64,000 bases of DNA from Psoroptes ovis (GCA_002943765.1 PQWQ01000001.1:4685501-4749500), one strand, 5' to 3'. Counted from the first letter of the stretch, positions 1-10,201 are shown. Notes: a model not told the origin generated them from the letters alone. Translations and numbers: made by a program.

Positions 1-1406
1 TTATTCAATGATTCAATTTTTGTTTTCAAATTTCGGATTTCATCTTTACGAAATTCAATTTCCATACATAATTTATCATGTTCATTCTTGATTTCATTAT
101 AATTTTGTTGTAATGAAGATTTTTTATTCGAATAATTTTGTTGATCATTCGCGAATGAATTTTGATGGTCAGATATCATTTTTCGCAAATATTCAGCATA
201 ATTATCCATGAATGATCGTATTGATTTTAAATCGGATTTATCAATTTGTTTGAAATGATTTAGGAAATCATCAGCACACCATCGACCATTAATTAATGAC
301 GAGATTTCATCAAAACATTTATTCAATTGATTTTTATGCATATCAATTTTAGCTAAATGATGTGGAAATTTGGATTTTTCTTCATTGATTTTATCATATT
401 GAGCAGCACATTCTTTAAGTTTTGATTCAATCGACAGTTTTTCCATTTTGGATTTGGCAAAATTTTCATCAAATGTTGCTAATTTTTCATTAATTTGTTC
501 TAAACTTAATACTTTGAATTCATTTTGTTCACTGCTTGATTGTTCAAGTTTATCGGCATATTTTCTTTTCTCATCAATCGATCCAATTAATTCGGATATT
601 TTTTTCGACATTGTTTCAGCATAATGTTCATTTTCAATTAATTCAGATATATGGCTATCGAGTTTAGTGATTTTATCATCCAACATACGCATTTTTTCTT
701 TTTCAATTTCAATTTTTGTCTTTTCATCCATAATTTGTTTACGTTTCATTTCAACTTCTTTGACAATATGTTGTGTATATGTTACATCTTTATCTAATAA
801 TCTTAAATTTACCATTTTTTCATCACGACATTTTTTTATCGATTCCAATGCTTTCGTATAAGCAACCGAACCAAAAATATCATCAAATTTTTCTTTCAAT
901 ATTTTTCCTTCACTCAATGGCCAATGTATATCTTCTTGATGACAAAATATTACATTATTCAAAACAGCTTTCGAAACGCCTATCAATTCTAATAACTCAT
1001 TATTAATATCAGCAAGTTTTTGATCAATAGATTTATTTTCACGTTTTATGACAGCATTAATTTGTCGAAATGTTACTTGTGGTTTATCTTTGATGTATCG
1101 CAATTGTGCTTGCATCGATCGCGTTATTATTGTGGATTTACGTTCAACATCAGTGAATAGTAAACGAATTTGTCCACGTACAATTGGCTCGTCGACAAAT
1201 TGTACATCATGAATAAATGTTTTACCACTATTACTATTTGGCGGCATAATTGCTGTCGTTACATATTTCAATGATTCAATTATTGATGTTTTACCAGCCC
1301 CATTTGGTCCGATGATAATTGTCAATGGGAAAAACTTTAAATCTTGTGGTTGTTCTGGATCAAAACTTCGTATACCTTGTATACTCAATCGCTGTAGGTG
1401 TGACAT
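1..1406 (-). CDS. Rad50: RAD50 DNA repair ATPase, N-terminal part (runs off left edge)
   Basis: RAD50 is the SMC-like ATPase of the MRE11-RAD50-NBS1 complex, which senses and tethers DNA double-strand breaks in the nucleus. Reading leftwards from the ATG at 1406-1404, the frame stays open to the window edge: 468 codons without a stop, so no intron is needed. The protein starts MSHLQRLSIQGIRSF. It has a Walker A P-loop GPNGAGKTS at residues 33-41 and the RAD50 signature around FCHQED, with the Q-loop Gln at residue 157, followed by IHWPLSEGK. Charged Lys/Glu-rich sequence from about residue 185 onward is the ascending coiled coil. Human RAD50 is about 1,312 residues, so roughly a third is present; the zinc hook, the return coil and the Walker B lobe lie outside. 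It is divergently arranged with the light-chain gene at 1727. Confidence 0.96.
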   Translation of the reverse strand, partial: MSHLQRLSIQGIRSFDPEQPQDLKFFPLTIIIGPNGAGKTSIIESLKYVTTAIMPPNSNSGKTFIHDVQFVDEPIVRGQIRLLFTDVERKSTIITRSMQAQLRYIKDKPQVTFRQINAVIKRENKSIDQKLADINNELLELIGVSKAVLNNVIFCHQEDIHWPLSEGKILKEKFDDIFGSVAYTKALESIKKCRDEKMVNLRLLDKDVTYTQHIVKEVEMKRKQIMDEKTKIEIEKEKMRMLDDKITKLDSHISELIENEHYAETMSKKISELIGSIDEKRKYADKLEQSSSEQNEFKVLSLEQINEKLATFDENFAKSKMEKLSIESKLKECAAQYDKINEEKSKFPHHLAKIDMHKNQLNKCFDEISSLINGRWCADDFLNHFKQIDKSDLKSIRSFMDNYAEYLRKMISDHQNSFANDQQNYSNKKSSLQQNYNEIKNEHDKLCMEIEFRKDEIRNLKTKIESLN

Positions 1407-1726
1407 GATTGTTTAATTTCAATTAAATGACAAATCAATTTAAATTTGTATTGATTTTGATTGAAAACAAACTCAGAATTAAAATTTTGAATTTGTTTAT
1501 TCGCAACAAACGCCACCTGATGATCGAATCTTCAAATTTTTCCAGCAAATTTCTCAAAAATTTTGAAGCAAAAAAAAAACATTCCCGAGAAACATTCCCA
1601 TCGCTGCATGAGCAATACGATTGCATTTTAATTTTGACAGTTATTGCAATCAGTGCCTTTGAATTTAAATCAAATTTAATCTAATTTAATTTATTCGATC
1701 AAAGATTCAAATACAAATTTTCAAAA
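1407..1726. promoter_or_regulatory. Shared intergenic promoter region of RAD50 and myosin light chain
   Basis: The two start codons face away from each other and are separated by only 320 bp. Both 5' UTRs and both core promoters must therefore lie here, or overlap the genes. I see no convincing TATA box or other named element. An 85-codon reading frame at 1427-1684 (+) has no recognisable similarity and overlaps this interval, so I treat it as chance. Confidence 0.6.
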
Positions 1727-2666
1727 ATGAATACCAGAAATAAAAAAGGACGCGGTGCAACAAAAAAACGTGCACAACGTGCCACATCCAACGTATTCGC
1801 TATGTTTGATCAGGTAAATTTTTCAATTTTTTTCAATTTATCCAATTCAAATTTCAAATTCCATTTGAAAATTGATGAAATAAGTTTTTCAAATATTATC
1901 AGTAAATTGTCTTATCATATTTGTTCAATAATCAAGTAGAATTTATGGATCAATTTTTCTTAAAATTTCAGAAATTCTGACCAAAATCAGAGCTATTTTG
2001 TTTGATTTAGGTGTGGCTCCATTGAAAGGATGTTTTGATTTGTTTATATTTCTAATCATGTTCATTCATATAAAAACATGTGCAATACTTGTATGAATCA
2101 ATGTTTTTTTTAAATTGTTTTTCTTTTTATTTCAATCATGATGAATAATAGGCACAAATACAAGAATTTAAAGAAGCATTCAATATGATTGATCAAAATC
2201 GTGATGGTTTCATCGATAAAGAAGATCTACATGATATGTTAGCATCATTAGGTAAAAATCCTGATGATCCATATTTAGAAGGAATGATGAATGAAGCACC
2301 GGGACCAATAAATTTTACAATGTTTTTAACATTATTTGGTGAACGACTGCAAGGTACCGATCCAGAAGATGTGATTAAAAATGCTTTCGCATGTTTTGAT
2401 GAAGAAAATACCGGTGTAATACATGAAGAAAAATTACGTGAATTACTAACAACAATGGGTGATCGTTTTACTGAAGAAGATGTGAGTTCATATTCATTCA
2501 TTATTTTTCCATTAAATAAATACTAATCAACTTTTATTTTCCATGTCAATTTCTTCAGGTCGACGACATGTTTCGTGAAGCACCGATCGATAAAAATGGA
2601 CAATTTGATTATGTTGAATTCACTCGTATACTAAAACATGGTGCCAAAGATACTGATGATCAGTAA
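1727..2666 (+). CDS. sqh: Non-muscle myosin II regulatory light chain (sqh/MRLC type)
   Basis: This is the EF-hand light chain that binds the myosin II heavy-chain neck and controls cytoplasmic actomyosin contraction. Exons are 1727-1813, 2152-2481 and 2559-2666. The introns (338 bp and 77 bp) start gtaaat and gtgagt and end tag and cag, both in phase 0. The joined product is 174 residues, the length of Drosophila Sqh. The basic N-terminus carries the kinase site KKRAQRATSNVF, with the phosphorylatable pair at Thr20-Ser21. The first EF-hand loop DQNRDGFIDKED is complete. The DPEDVIKNAF and LTTMGDRFTEEDVDDMF segments and the C-terminal FTRILKHGAKD are typical of non-muscle and smooth-muscle rather than sarcomeric light chains. 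Nothing looks broken. Confidence 0.97.
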
Positions 2667-3330
2667 GGATCGATTCGTATCATTCAATCAAATTGAATCA
2701 TATCGATTTTTCAATTATTATTATCTTACATTAACATAAATGTTATGTTATATTCCACATAGAACAACATTCTTTGAATCCATTTGTCTAAAAATTCCAA
2801 AAAATCAAGAAATTTTTAAATATTTTAATATTTACTTTATTCAATTTTTGTCTTTTCAAAAGAAAAAACATTGAATGTCAATCAAATCAAATCGATCAAT
2901 CAATTGATTGTTTTTCAATGAAATTCATCCAGAAATTTGTTGATGTAATTTGAATAAGTTTTGATCAATAATAATAATGAAATTATTTATTAAATTGTCA
3001 AATCAAAAACAATTAAAGACAACATTCAATAATAGCAATCACAAGATGTCATTGATGATCAAATTTCGGATGTAATTTGTAACGATTGTTTTTCTAATTC
3101 ACGATTGTCAAATGTGATCAAATGAGAATTTCATTTCAATTTTAATCAAATAATTGTTTCGATCATTGAAAATTATCGTTTTTTCCTACTGATTATCATC
3201 ATAATAAGCGATCCAATGTCTTCGAGTTGCTTTGTTGTTTGGTGTATTTCATCGATTGGATTTAATCAGAGGAAAAATAATTTGTAATTTTATATCTCAA
3301 ATTCTAATAATAATGATAATAATGGTAAGT
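2667..3330. other. 3' flank of the light-chain gene
   Basis: This AT-rich stretch lies between the light-chain stop codon and the LINE target site and presumably contains the 3' UTR. I see no open frame, RNA gene or repeat of note. Confidence 0.6.
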
Positions 3331-3343
3331 AATGATCATTTAT
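3331..3343. repeat. LINE target-site duplication, 5' copy
   Basis: The 13-bp sequence AATGATCATTTAT lies directly before the element and recurs exactly at 7826-7838, directly after its (ATC)n tail. Confidence 0.9.
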
Positions 3344-3354
3344 GATGACTGCGC

Positions 3355-4440
3355 ATGCGTGAGTTTTTGTATACAACAAATTTTAAAATGTCAAATTTTT
3401 CTAAAAACGTTGAATTGGCCCAAAAATGGACCAAGTATTTGGACGATCTGTCAAACCTCCATGGTAATACCAACATCAGCAAATACAAACAAGACCTGGC
3501 TACATGTTCGGTATTTATTCAATCGTTGATAACATCAGCCCAAGCTGAAATATCAGATTTAAAAAAATTATCCAACATACAACAATCATCTTCATCAAGC
3601 AATAAACCAATCAGTTATTCTGCCATCGTCAAAAATGAAACTGCTACACGTAAACCTACCGAACATGTTTGCATTGTCGAACCTGATAATGATCGTATTA
3701 TTGATTCTAAACAAACTTTGTCATGTTTGAAAGGAGCATTGACAAGCAATTGTATTGCCACCAAAGGAATAAAACTTACAAAAGTTATTCCAATCAGGAA
3801 TAAAAAACTTATTGTCAAATGTCAAGACAAAAAAGATTGTCTTAAATTAAAAGAAGAAGTCTGTAATCTGAAATGTGGCTTAAAAGTTAATATCCCATTG
3901 AAAAAAAATCCGACCTTCCAGGTCCTAGGAATAGAACTGGACGTTGACGACGATCAGGTATTGAATTATATTGTACAACAAAACAATGATATTAAAACAT
4001 TACTGGATGACGACAAACAAATATTGAAAAGAGTACGCACCAAAAGAGATCGTGTTGGTACTAAATACATGATATTTGAAGCATCTCCTTTGATATGGCA
4101 AAAATGTATTGATATTGGTCACCTGTTCATCGGCTACAAATGCTGTACTGTTAAAGATTATTTATCTGTTACACAATGTCTACAATGCCTTCGTTTTGGA
4201 CACCCGATGAAATATTGTAAAAATAAACCAGTTTGTGGCAAATGCAACGGTGAACACCTTTCAAGTTCATGTTCAGCATCAACTTCAACATCAAATCCAG
4301 TCTGTTCAAATTGCGTCTACCGAAACAACATCAACCCACATAAAGTGGTCTGCATCAAACATTCGGTGTTTGATAAAAATTGCAACGAATACAAAATTGC
4401 TGTAGAACGCACAAAATCCAATATAGATTATGGATACTAG
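3355..4440 (+). CDS. LINE ORF1, gag-like nucleic-acid-binding protein
   Basis: This is the probable RNA-binding nucleocapsid-like protein of the retrotransposon. The frame from the first ATG encodes 361 residues. That ATG lies only 11 nt from the element's 5' end, and a second in-frame ATG at 3388 (MSNFSKNVELAQ) may be the real start. The N-terminal half is polar and Ser-rich. Three cysteine knuckles sit near the C-terminus: C275-x2-C-x4-H-x4-C288, C294-x2-C-x3-H-x4-C306, and C317-x2-C-x8-H-x3-C333. A triple knuckle cluster is the usual hallmark of Jockey/I-type ORF1 proteins. The stop overlaps the start of ORF2. No frameshift or internal stop is present. Confidence 0.9.
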   Translation: MREFLYTTNFKMSNFSKNVELAQKWTKYLDDLSNLHGNTNISKYKQDLATCSVFIQSLITSAQAEISDLKKLSNIQQSSSSSNKPISYSAIVKNETATRKPTEHVCIVEPDNDRIIDSKQTLSCLKGALTSNCIATKGIKLTKVIPIRNKKLIVKCQDKKDCLKLKEEVCNLKCGLKVNIPLKKNPTFQVLGIELDVDDDQVLNYIVQQNNDIKTLLDDDKQILKRVRTKRDRVGTKYMIFEASPLIWQKCIDIGHLFIGYKCCTVKDYLSVTQCLQCLRFGHPMKYCKNKPVCGKCNGEHLSSSCSASTSTSNPVCSNCVYRNNINPHKVVCIKHSVFDKNCNEYKIAVERTKSNIDYGY

Positions 4441-7400
4441 TGAATCAAATATCAAAATCCTGACCCAAAACTTACAACACAGTCACAAGTCAACACTGAT
4501 GTTCACGGCAAATGCCGCTCTATTAAACTCATCGTTATTTTGCATCCAGGAGCCACATGTTTCATCGACTATAACAGGCTTTCCTGAATTTAATAGTGTC
4601 TACCATCCGGATAGCCCAAAATGTGCAATCGTTACATCTTATGAGCTTTTCAAAATAGATCAATTCACAAACCCGAATTGCACTTGCTGCTTAGTGAATT
4701 GCTCTTTACCATTCATATTATGTTCGGTGTATTTTTCCAAAAATGAAGAAATCTCCACATTTATGAATCACCTTGAAAACATCGAACAATTGGTCATATC
4801 ATATTCCGAATATCCTATTATAATCACTGGCGACTTCAACAGTCATAATCGGGTTTGGGGTGGGAACATAAACGATGAACGTGGACATATTATTTTAGAT
4901 CTCACATGTCGCCAGAATTTGGTAATTCTTAATGATGGTTCAATGACGTTTGATAATAGTCGATATCAGAGTGCTATTGATTTAACTTTAGTTAATCAAC
5001 ATGCAATCAACCATGTTTCAAATTGGCGCGTAGAAAGCCTGGCTTCTGGCTCAGATCATAACTTGATATCGTTTTCCTTTTCTTCATATATTCCGGTTAA
5101 ATCACATTATCTAACCAGAAAATATCACACGAAATGTATTGATTGGTCTGAATTTAATAGAAGAATCATCAGCTTATCTAAATTTAATGTGAACGTTTCT
5201 CATCTCAATTCTAAAAATGATATTGAAAATTTTGTCGACGATTTAACATCCGCTATTATAGAAATTAGTGATGAATGTTTACCGAAATTGAATACCAATT
5301 TTTCTAAACCAAAGATCTCAAATGAATTGAAAGCTAAATTAATATTGTTAAAAAATCTAAGAAGAAGATTTCAACGTCAACGCTGTTCTTTGAATCGTGC
5401 TATATGGCGTGATAGATACATAGCTTGTGTCAAAGATTTTAAAAGTTTATTATTGAAATCAAAAATCGACGACTGTGAGAATTTCTTCAGCCAAATAAAC
5501 CGGCATGATGTTTGGAAAAAAGTATATCAACACTGTAAAAATCCAACTTCAATTAATCACAATTTAAAAACTATACAAAAAGAAGATTCTACCTGGACGA
5601 TTTCTATTGATGATACAGCAACGTATCTATTGAATAAACTATTTCCTGATATCACTAATGATATTGATTCTTCTATCCATCATCTCTACCAAAATCAATG
5701 CACGAATATAAATGATCCATCTATCACAAAAAATGAAGTAGAAATTGCTGTGAATGATGAGAAAGACAACAAATCACCTGGTTATGATGCGATCTCAGCT
5801 AATATCATCAAACGAATTCATTTTATGTTTCCATCATTATTGCTAAATATATTCAACAAATGCTTATTATTCGGTGTTTTTCCTAAATGTTGGAAAAAAG
5901 CTACGGTCAAACTAATTCCAAAAAATGGTAATAATAATTATAAATCTTTTCGTCCGATTTCACTATTGCCCGTTATGGGCAAAATTCTTGAAAGTATCAT
6001 CACTCGTCGTCTCCAACACTTTCTTATCACCAATCATTGTTTATCATCAAATCAATTTGGTTTTCTTCCACAAAAATCATCAATTCAAGCTCTGAACAAT
6101 CTGGTCTCAAAAATTAGTGATATACGCGATAAAAATAATTTTGGATATATTGTTTCCTTAGACATTAGCGGAGCTTTTGACTCTGCTAGATCTGATTTGA
6201 TATTATACAATTTAAGAAAATTTTCGTTGCCTGCAAACTTATATACTATTATTGTGGATTATTTTCGCAATCGTACAATCGAACTACCATTTTTTCATCG
6301 CTCATTTAATAAAAATGCAACAGGTGGTGTACCACAGGGTGGTAAATTATCACCATTATTATGGAATATATTATTAGATGATCTTTTGAAAATCAATCTG
6401 CCCATTGGATGTCATTTGCAAGCCTATGCTGATGATTGTGTGTTAATCTGTGAACATCGATATGATGAGATCGCAATTATGATGACAAATAGCATATTGA
6501 AAGTTATTTCTGATTGGGGTTCTCGAAATGGTTTATCGTTCAATCCATCCAAAAGCAAATGCATGAACATATCGAAACGCCGAAATTCGCTTGTCACTAC
6601 TGTCCACATGAACGATATTCATATTGAAATCGTCCCATGTATTAAAATACTTGGATTAATGATCGATTCAAAATTATCATGGAACAATCATATCGATTAC
6701 TTGGTATCGAAATCTATGAAATTGTTTAATTACATCAAGAAAAAATTTGGTCCTAGATGGGGTTTATCGTATGACGTCTTACGTACTATTTACGTTCGAG
6801 CAATCGAACCGATGATAGTTTATGCCTGCCCTGTCTGGAACAGTATCTTGTCTTGCAGAACGAAATGTAGCAAACTGTTAAGTTTGCAAAGACGTTTTGC
6901 TGTTGGTATGATTCGAGCGTCCAGAACTGTGTCACTGCAAGCATCGTTGATCATAGCTAATTTGATTCCAATTGACTTGGTGATCAAATTACGATCAGAT
7001 GTGTTCAATATAAAAAGTGATGCCTCTCTGAGGGAACGATATGAATTCCCGGTCAGGTTCGAAGATATGATCCATCCATCGTTGATCCAATCTTTTTTTA
7101 TTGAGAGGATCGACGATGAGTTGAGATTTTGTACTAACTTTCACAGTTGTACTATTTTCACTGATGGTTCAAAGTCTGAGGACCTGGTCGGGTGTTCTTT
7201 TGTCGTTTTCAATGATGAAAATTGCATCCCCAACGTGATTCAATGCTTCCGTATGGGCGCTGGCTGTTCAGTCTTCCAGGCTGAACTTTTAGCCATTCGC
7301 AACGCATTGGTATGGATCGTTGAGAATGATATTGTTGATGTTCAAATTATAACTGACTCTATGTCAGCGATTTGGGCTATACACAATATCTATTCGTATA

Positions 7401-7741
7401 ATGAACTAGTGCAGGACATTTTTCGTGTCGTGTGCAACCATCGTGGCCATATTTGTCTGAAATGGACTAGGTCGCACTGCGGCAGCTTTGGTAATGATCT
7501 AGCTGATAGGTTTGCCAAGGTTGCTGCGGCCGACCTCTCGGATGTTTTTTACACCCGAGTGTCCATGATGACACTATGCCAAGCGTCGAAGTTGGACATA
7601 CTGAATCTTTGGAATCAGAGATGGACGGAGACTGCTGATGGCCACACGACGAAACTGTTTTTTCCAACAGTTGGATCGCGAATATCTATCAACTTTAGTC
7701 CCGATAGGGATTTGACAAGACTGCTGACAGGGCACGGCTGA
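4430..7741 (+). CDS. LINE ORF2: endonuclease, reverse transcriptase, RNase H polyprotein
   Basis: This 1,103-residue protein would carry out target-primed reverse transcription of the element. The N-terminal APE-type endonuclease shows QNLQHS, QEP, GDFN at 134-137 and SDHN at 208-211. The reverse transcriptase has FRPISLLPVMGKILE, GFLPQKSS, SLDISGAFD, GGVPQGGKLSPLLWN and the catalytic YADD at 666-669. A C-terminal RNase H domain keeps its acidic residues: D912 in FTDGS, E952 in FQAELLAI, D976 in ITDSMSA and D1023 in GNDLAD. The frame ends at LTGHG, where related proteins usually continue into a Cys/His segment. It starts at the ATG overlapping the ORF1 stop, in a different frame, so translation may depend on re-initiation. 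All catalytic motifs seem intact. Confidence 0.95.
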   Translation: MDTSESNIKILTQNLQHSHKSTLMFTANAALLNSSLFCIQEPHVSSTITGFPEFNSVYHPDSPKCAIVTSYELFKIDQFTNPNCTCCLVNCSLPFILCSVYFSKNEEISTFMNHLENIEQLVISYSEYPIIITGDFNSHNRVWGGNINDERGHIILDLTCRQNLVILNDGSMTFDNSRYQSAIDLTLVNQHAINHVSNWRVESLASGSDHNLISFSFSSYIPVKSHYLTRKYHTKCIDWSEFNRRIISLSKFNVNVSHLNSKNDIENFVDDLTSAIIEISDECLPKLNTNFSKPKISNELKAKLILLKNLRRRFQRQRCSLNRAIWRDRYIACVKDFKSLLLKSKIDDCENFFSQINRHDVWKKVYQHCKNPTSINHNLKTIQKEDSTWTISIDDTATYLLNKLFPDITNDIDSSIHHLYQNQCTNINDPSITKNEVEIAVNDEKDNKSPGYDAISANIIKRIHFMFPSLLLNIFNKCLLFGVFPKCWKKATVKLIPKNGNNNYKSFRPISLLPVMGKILESIITRRLQHFLITNHCLSSNQFGFLPQKSSIQALNNLVSKISDIRDKNNFGYIVSLDISGAFDSARSDLILYNLRKFSLPANLYTIIVDYFRNRTIELPFFHRSFNKNATGGVPQGGKLSPLLWNILLDDLLKINLPIGCHLQAYADDCVLICEHRYDEIAIMMTNSILKVISDWGSRNGLSFNPSKSKCMNISKRRNSLVTTVHMNDIHIEIVPCIKILGLMIDSKLSWNNHIDYLVSKSMKLFNYIKKKFGPRWGLSYDVLRTIYVRAIEPMIVYACPVWNSILSCRTKCSKLLSLQRRFAVGMIRASRTVSLQASLIIANLIPIDLVIKLRSDVFNIKSDASLRERYEFPVRFEDMIHPSLIQSFFIERIDDELRFCTNFHSCTIFTDGSKSEDLVGCSFVVFNDENCIPNVIQCFRMGAGCSVFQAELLAIRNALVWIVENDIVDVQIITDSMSAIWAIHNIYSYNELVQDIFRVVCNHRGHICLKWTRSHCGSFGNDLADRFAKVAAADLSDVFYTRVSMMTLCQASKLDILNLWNQRWTETADGHTTKLFFPTVGSRISINFSPDRDLTRLLTGHG

Positions 7742-7759
7742 TGTGACCATACGACTAAC

Positions 7760-7784
7760 ACCCTTGTGATAACGGAACAAGGGT
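7760..7784 (+). other. Hairpin in LINE 3' UTR
   Basis: The inverted repeat ACCCTTGT / ACAAGGGT (8 bp, 9-nt loop) lies just after the ORF2 stop and about 15 nt before the triplet tail. Its right arm is also present in the truncated copy at 33179. A 3'-terminal hairpin is a plausible recognition site for the element's own reverse transcriptase; that role is inferred. Confidence 0.65.
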
Positions 7785-7798
7785 TATCTTGCTTGTTC

Positions 7799-7825
7799 TC
7801 CATCATCATCATCATCATCATCATC
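7799..7825 (+). repeat. (ATC)n tail of the LINE
   Basis: About nine perfect CAT/ATC triplets run directly up to the 3' target duplication and form the element's 3' tail. Confidence 0.85.
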
Positions 7826-7838
7826 AATGATCATTTAT
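7826..7838. repeat. LINE target-site duplication, 3' copy
   Basis: AATGATCATTTAT is identical to the copy at 3331-3343. Confidence 0.9.
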
Positions 7839-8576
7839 AATTATAATAATCATTATAATTTTAGCATCTTTCATTTGTTCATTGATTCGTTCATTCATTT
7901 ATTATTATCATTATCAATGATATTTTGCTGAACAAAGGAAATTTTGTCTTTTTATTTTATAAAATTTGTCGATGCAATCCATTTTATCCATGTATTCATT
8001 CATTGATTCAATCTCAAATTACAAGTTTTTTTTCTTTCGAAAATTATTTTTGTATGTGTTCACAATTATAGCTTGATATATTTTATTTATTCATTGTTTC
8101 TCATTGAAAATACATTATAAGCAATAGTAATTCAATGATATTTCAATTTTTATGACCACCACCATTATTGGAAAAACTTTTATCTCAGCCAACAATAATA
8201 AGTCCTATGAGAAAATGGTTAATGGTTTGTCCACTGTTGTTTGTTTGTTTGTGGATTGAAATTTTATTTAGGAAATTCTCAGATGACCATCTGATCATCG
8301 TTTGTTGGTGATGGGAATCGTTTGATTGTTTGACATATTTCAAGTAAACCATATTAAAAATGGAAACAAAAACTTTGATTTCAATTATCTTGTCATTTTT
8401 GATTTTGATCATCATTTTTGATGATTATGATCAAAATAAATTCATTGAAATTATCTCAGATCATCATGAATGGTGATGATAATGATCTTTAACAATTATA
8501 TTATCAATCAATGATGCTGCTGGCTACCATAATTTGAATTAATTTAAATTTAAAATTAATTGTTTATGTTTAGTGA

Positions 8577-8607
8577 AATGCGTTTGTTTATGTGAAACAA
8601 ACGCATT
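8577..8607. repeat. Perfect 13-bp inverted repeat (hairpin)
   Basis: The arms AATGCGTTTGTTT and AAACAAACGCATT pair without mismatch around a 5-nt loop. Function unknown. Confidence 0.7.
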
Positions 8608-9309
8608 GTCAACAACAGTAGTCAAACGTTATGTAAACACAGAGAGAGATGATTGTAATTTAAGAACTTTACTTATTTGAATTTAAATTCAATTTAAAAA
8701 ATTGAATTCAAAATTCTGAATTGAAAATTCAATGAATGAATATGAATGAATGAAAATTCTGAATGGCATCTGGCCTGTGTGGTGATGATGATGATGATGA
8801 TTTGCCATGAGAACTCTGAAAATTTGAATTTGAATTAAATTTCTTGAATCTTGAATTGAATATATTCTCTCTGAAATTAATGACAGATATCTCCATTTTT
8901 TTTGAATTCTGAAATATTTGTAATTTTATCTTTCTACAACTAAAAAAATTATTAATAAGGATTTGAATGGCCATAGAACATCTTAATATTATTATTATCA
9001 TTTCCTTTTATTTCATTTCAATTCAAGGAATATATTTTCATTTTGAATTCTCATGTTACAATTGAATTGAATTCATTTCAATTCCATTCATTCAAAATGA
9101 ATTATCATCAACTTTTATTCATTTAACCGATTTTGAATGAATGAAGATGAATTCTTGAAAGAAATGTTTGAATCAATGAATTCATTCTTACGAAATGAAA
9201 ATATAAGGGATATTACATAAGTTTGCATAAGTTTTTTATAAATATTTTCCCAATTCGCATAAATGTTTGTAAAGCAGTGATTTGTGCAGCATAAATACAA
9301 ATTTATATC

Positions 9310-9425
9310 TAAAAAATGCCGGCAGCCTCATGTAAGCAATTAACAAACTGACGTAACACTACGTCAACTGCTTTTTACTTGAATACGCCAAAAATTGATC
9401 AATACGCCAGCGGCTTCAGCTTGTT
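9310..9425 (-). repeat. Dispersed repeat copy 1 (CCGGCATTTTTT family)
   Basis: Read on the minus strand this ends TTGACGTAG..TACGTC, then TTAATTGCTTAC, then GCCGGCATTTTTT. The same order of blocks with small changes occurs at 46785-46890. It lacks terminal inverted repeats that I can define, so the type of element is unknown. Confidence 0.45.
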
Positions 9426-9902
9426 TTTTTTGCTTCAAAAATGAATGAATTGTTATTGTGTGTTTTTGTTTACACACACAACAAATCATTTTTACTGATT
9501 TTCAATGTTTAATTATCCATTTAAAATGATCTTTAATTCTTGTAATATAATTGTGTTTTGCATAGAAAATTTCCATAGAAAATTCATTCATTCATTCAAT
9601 TTGATAACTGAATTAATTTTTTTTTTAAATTTTCCGGTTATATAATTTTAGTAAAGAAGATTATGGTAATAATGTCAACGATTGTGATGATGTGATGTGA
9701 AAAGTAAATATTTGTTTTACGCCAATGCAAAATCATCCATACAAAATACGAATCAAATTTAATTCAATAAAATTTTAAATTTTGAAAATTTTCAAATAAA
9801 TTCGTATATCTGTGTCTTTGAAGCATTCAAAGACAACTATATGAGCATCAACAATGATCAAAACAGCCAGACAGCAATCAATGTAGATTATATAATCAAT
9901 CA

Positions 9903-9931
9903 ATCATCAATGATGAATGATCATTGATGAT
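9903..9931. repeat. Perfect 12-bp inverted repeat (hairpin)
   Basis: The arms ATCATCAATGAT and ATCATTGATGAT pair perfectly around the 5-nt loop GAATG. It is composed of the ATC/GAT triplet words common in this genome, so it may be incidental. Confidence 0.55.
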
Positions 9932-10201
9932 CAATTATCAACGATGATTGATCACTTCCAGATGATTTGATATGCTTTTTGACATGTCTCCATCCTAATG
10001 TAGGTTGATTTGTTTTGATTTGAATTTCATTCATTTTTTTTCAAAATATTTTGACATTTCAAATATTTTTCGAATTATTTGGTCATATATCTTTACAATA
10101 TTTTTTCCAAATGATAAGAGTTTCGAGGTTTTTCATTTTTGCTTTGAATTTTGAACTAAATTCAATGATAAATTCATTGATAATCAATGTTTTTTTTAGA
10201 C

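Larger units (their letters stand above)
3344..7825 (+). mobile_element. Full-length non-LTR retrotransposon (LINE), I-like superfamily
   Basis: The 4,482-bp element is bounded by a perfect 13-bp target-site duplication. It has two long uninterrupted ORFs that overlap by 11 nt, a short 3' UTR with a hairpin, and a tail of about nine ATC/CAT triplets instead of poly-A. ORF1 is a gag-like zinc-knuckle protein. ORF2 has apurinic endonuclease, reverse transcriptase and RNase H domains in that order. In non-LTR elements this order is known from the I, Ingi, LOA, R1 and related groups; I cannot place it more finely by eye. Intact ORFs and an undiverged duplication suggest recent insertion. It lies 664 bp downstream of, and in the same orientation as, the light-chain gene. 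Confidence 0.93.

Noticed and set aside
1427..1684. 85-codon plus-strand frame between RAD50 and the light chain
   Set aside because: It lies in the short promoter interval, is AT-driven in composition (Lys/Ile/Phe/Asn) and resembles no known protein.
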